64,000 bases of DNA from positions 1 to 64,000 of the IMG/VR virus record IMGVR_UViG_3300036466_000273; one strand, written 5' to 3'. A program made the position numbers and the translations under genes. The stretch is from a virus. The notes beneath the pieces were generated by a model. The model was given only the letters and a program-made list of their open reading frames with translations, did not search any database and was not told the origin of the DNA. Shown piece after piece: positions 62,601 through 64,000 of the stretch (the first letter of the stretch is position 1; each line of letters begins with the position of its first letter).

Positions 62601-63953
62601 AGCTGCTGATACACTTCTTATAGTACCACGCAAAGATAAACGTTGTGCATTTTCTAGTGCAGCTATTTCAATACCCTTAATCTGGGCTTTTTGGGAGTGA
62701 GTATAGGATTGTACATATACCGTACGCGCTCGTTCTACTTCTCTTAGATTTTCCTTAGATTTAGCAATAGACTCATTAGATCTAGTTTGTACTTTCTCTT
62801 GTTCAGCTAAAGTTCTAGTGTAGGTAGCAATTGATTTATCTAAGGATCTTAATCCTTTTACATACTGCTCCTCTGAAATTACCCCATCTTTGAATTCATC
62901 ACTAAGTCGCCTAAACCCTTCTGGTAATACTTTAGTAATTTCTAAGGCTTTAAGGCTTTCCTGTGAAGTTTTTGATAGCGCAGCGGCTGCCTCCTCAGAA
63001 GCTTCAGCCGCTTTATACAGCCCAGGTACCATTTGTCTAGTAACCGAAGCACCAAGTACCGTAATAGCTCCAATCAAAGCACCTTGGTTTCCTGAAAGTA
63101 AGGATATTAAAGGAGAAAGACCTCTATTAATTAATTCTAAAAAAGACTTGGTAAGGTCATCAAAAGATGCTGCTAATTTAGCGAAAGGACTAATCTCTAT
63201 CTCTTTAGAGATAGATGAGAATTTATCCGTCCCTTGTTCTATAATGGCATTAGTGAAAGCCATTCTACGCTCAAACTGACTTAAATCCCCTGCAGTTTTC
63301 CCTAAAGTTTGGGCATAACTTTCAGTGGCGTCATCAAGCCTTACCATAATTCCTAATTCATCGAGAATTTCAGGCTCTAACTTGGTGGCACCACGTACTA
63401 GACGATCCATTGCATCGCCCATATCTCTACCAAGTGCTACGGAGGCTCCTTTTGCTACCTTAGTTAAGTCTTCTAACTGACCTGTGGAAAAGCCAGAACT
63501 AATACCTAAAGCCACGCTCTCCATAGCTTGGGCAGTAGATATACCGTACCCGGAGATTTCCTTAAGCTGCTCCGCAACGTAAGGTAGGTTAGCCCCAGCT
63601 GCTCTTCCTACATAACTCAACCCTTCGGCAAGTTGTGTAACTTCAGCTGCCCTACTTAATGCATGAAAGCCAGCGGATAGAGCGAAGATATTTGCAGCTA
63701 AACTAGCGTAAGCAGGAACGAGAGTGCCCCCTAAAGTTTGAGCCTGCTTGGCAAAAGCTTTAGTACTGTTAGATGTTAGTCCCGCAACACCCTTTTCCTG
63801 CTTACTGTAATTATTTTTGGTCTTATTATGGGAATTTTGGGCATTAGAGGCTTTTTCTATAGCTGAGGTATATACTTTTACCCCTGAAGTGGCTTGCTTA
63901 AGAGAGCCCTTATCATCAATTATAAGTTGTATATTAATAGCATTATCTGCCAT
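59616..63953 (-). CDS. Tail tape measure protein
   Basis: A 1445-residue protein, the longest in the window. The N-terminal 300 residues carry hydrophobic segments (LVPAYASLAANIFALSAG, TAQAMESVALGISSGFS). The middle is predicted coiled coil over several hundred residues. The C-terminal part has an Ala-rich stretch (GPALGAAAAAAAIASG) and YAEGGEIQGLKRGRKADNV, the usual C-terminal motif in lambda-like tape measures. It sets tail length; at about 1.5 Å per residue a tail over 200 nm would be expected. AAGAGG upstream. Confidence 0.92.
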   Translation of the reverse strand: MADNAINIQLIIDDKGSLKQATSGVKVYTSAIEKASNAQNSHNKTKNNYSKQEKGVAGLTSNSTKAFAKQAQTLGGTLVPAYASLAANIFALSAGFHALSRAAEVTQLAEGLSYVGRAAGANLPYVAEQLKEISGYGISTAQAMESVALGISSGFSTGQLEDLTKVAKGASVALGRDMGDAMDRLVRGATKLEPEILDELGIMVRLDDATESYAQTLGKTAGDLSQFERRMAFTNAIIEQGTDKFSSISKEIEISPFAKLAASFDDLTKSFLELINRGLSPLISLLSGNQGALIGAITVLGASVTRQMVPGLYKAAEASEEAAAALSKTSQESLKALEITKVLPEGFRRLSDEFKDGVISEEQYVKGLRSLDKSIATYTRTLAEQEKVQTRSNESIAKSKENLREVERARTVYVQSYTHSQKAQIKGIEIAALENAQRLSLRGTIRSVSAAIDANTARIYANAAAQNLSIGIMGRVKIVWYAATVSVKAFGTALLSAMPLIGLAISAGSALYSAFKWLTKPDKLTKTASEIVDSFKDIDEAASQLQDKLNTLAEGSVDRYIATLNTQVGILNQITSGISKIVEAEREQDLEATVEQREKLLKYAEHLTTQEIEILKKGGDDAQDIINKHTKLFGSNWAFLYAQQLAEIRKETKNLEAYSTSAITAIRKVIDSAIISVESSSSALATALKGDITALRSISEALEDPLISDENKKLLVEYALALNRDLVAAKGNLDSLAESAENYGYSIESALDIDKAPFQETISNLESIVNSFKDVSEEHERALVSKLSDNLKSAAKELSENGDMYEGLSALLALWKSTSEATAESGYQVKIYKNQLKDLKKSMEYDVSSIGEYFSIQDKMLLEQRSLVDSKLKILRLEEASEDTARKIKELVAERSEISRKLSDNSDKLLAKEKALLNIRQLQLGAEDKLASATRERLNALLEYRLSAATIDAGGTGLAVYQELDVFREIKEERIATITQEAKIKKGMIDAEYDLLAHKFKLLNIEANGTLDTSYLDTLESAREAQTRALDLQTKTAINNLEIEERKLVGEYEDTVTKITDSLDGLDSSISTALSSSLDSIGASNDLTSAIVDSIKKTKELDSIAKKVKENLKPGTPEYESAMSKIETTRQGIRDPEEMRATIKGSAPDEDTLFQGQALFKSVDEQPQIIAMKEQHARQLQLLEEYGASRAEMEMVQQEQALERERLYAEQSEALFNARTSAVGSFAGSMAASIKSIMDAGLIENRKAWEAYKAFAIVEATVSTYNSATKAFSSMASIPYVGPALGAAAAAAAIASGMAQVAAIKQQQPAYAEGGEIQGLKRGRKADNVTIAATPGEYMMSRDTVDYYGSDFMNKLNNRQLSVSEQKYAVGGLIRGSSTTQNVTNTNIKNISEYPENKESTKKEPTSGSPNIINVLDPSIVSDYISTADGENAIVNIVRRNKGAI

Positions 63954-64000
63954 ACTTACCTCTTGCCTTCTTTAACTCCTTCTCCATATCATCTGAAGAT
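63943..64000 (-). CDS. 3' end of an upstream tail gene (partial)
   Basis: The last 18 residues (SSDDMEKELKKARGKYGR) of a gene that runs off the window, overlapping the tape measure start by 11 bases. By position it would be a tail assembly chaperone; the fragment is too short to confirm. Confidence 0.55.
   Translation of the reverse strand, partial: SSDDMEKELKKARGKYGR

Noticed and set aside
1-64000. Prophage or plasmid lifestyle genes
   Set aside because: No integrase, excisionase, CI-like repressor, partition or plasmid replication gene was seen in either strand.

Overview
The window is a contiguous piece of a tailed double-stranded DNA bacteriophage genome (siphovirus type). It is A+T-rich and very densely coded, with about 120 genes, 14 tRNA genes and no ribosomal, integrase, repressor or plasmid genes. 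Shine-Dalgarno sites are strong (AGGAGG type) and promoters are near-consensus bacterial sigma70 type, which points to a Gram-negative, probably gammaproteobacterial host; the exact host cannot be read from the sequence. The replication block has the same order as phage T5: NAD-dependent DNA ligase in two pieces, DnaB-like helicase, DnaG-like primase, family A DNA polymerase, D10-like helicase, ssDNA-binding protein, SbcD/SbcC-like nuclease, Hjc-like resolvase, T5-type flap endonuclease, dUTPase. It differs from T5 in encoding a PhoH/PIN protein, a class II (B12-dependent) ribonucleotide reductase, ThyX, RtcB, Hsp20 and a different tail-tip gene set, so it looks like a distant, T5-like lytic phage.

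Layout. 1-1270: one small Myb/SANT-like protein gene, then about 800 bases without genes but full of strong hairpins. 1277-28917 (+): an accessory region of about 85 mostly tiny genes (zinc-ribbon microproteins, one-helix membrane proteins, phosphoesterases, RtcB ligase, SprT-like protease, three peptidoglycan hydrolases, ThyX, Hsp20), cut into operons by about a dozen related promoters. 28928-30172: 13 tRNA genes plus one possible structured RNA; a further tRNA-Leu lies at 25359. 30231-49111 (+): DNA ligase, replication, recombination and nucleotide metabolism genes. 49114-49153: a bidirectional terminator. 49155-64000 (-): late tail genes read from the tape measure protein down to tail-tip/hub proteins, a LamG-type fibre, a holin and a lipoprotein.

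The most striking feature is a family of promoters in which the spacer between -35 and -10 is complementary to the leader and Shine-Dalgarno site of the gene that follows. Only read-through RNA would contain both arms, so the arrangement could keep a gene translationally silent unless it is transcribed from its own promoter. Other points of interest are a zinc-ribbon gene that seems to start at AUA, a probable frameshifted two-helix membrane protein, a tRNA with a short anticodon loop, a structured RNA in the tRNA array, a large structured RNA near the left end, and a foreign-looking gene next to a 19-bp perfect hairpin inside the tail operon.
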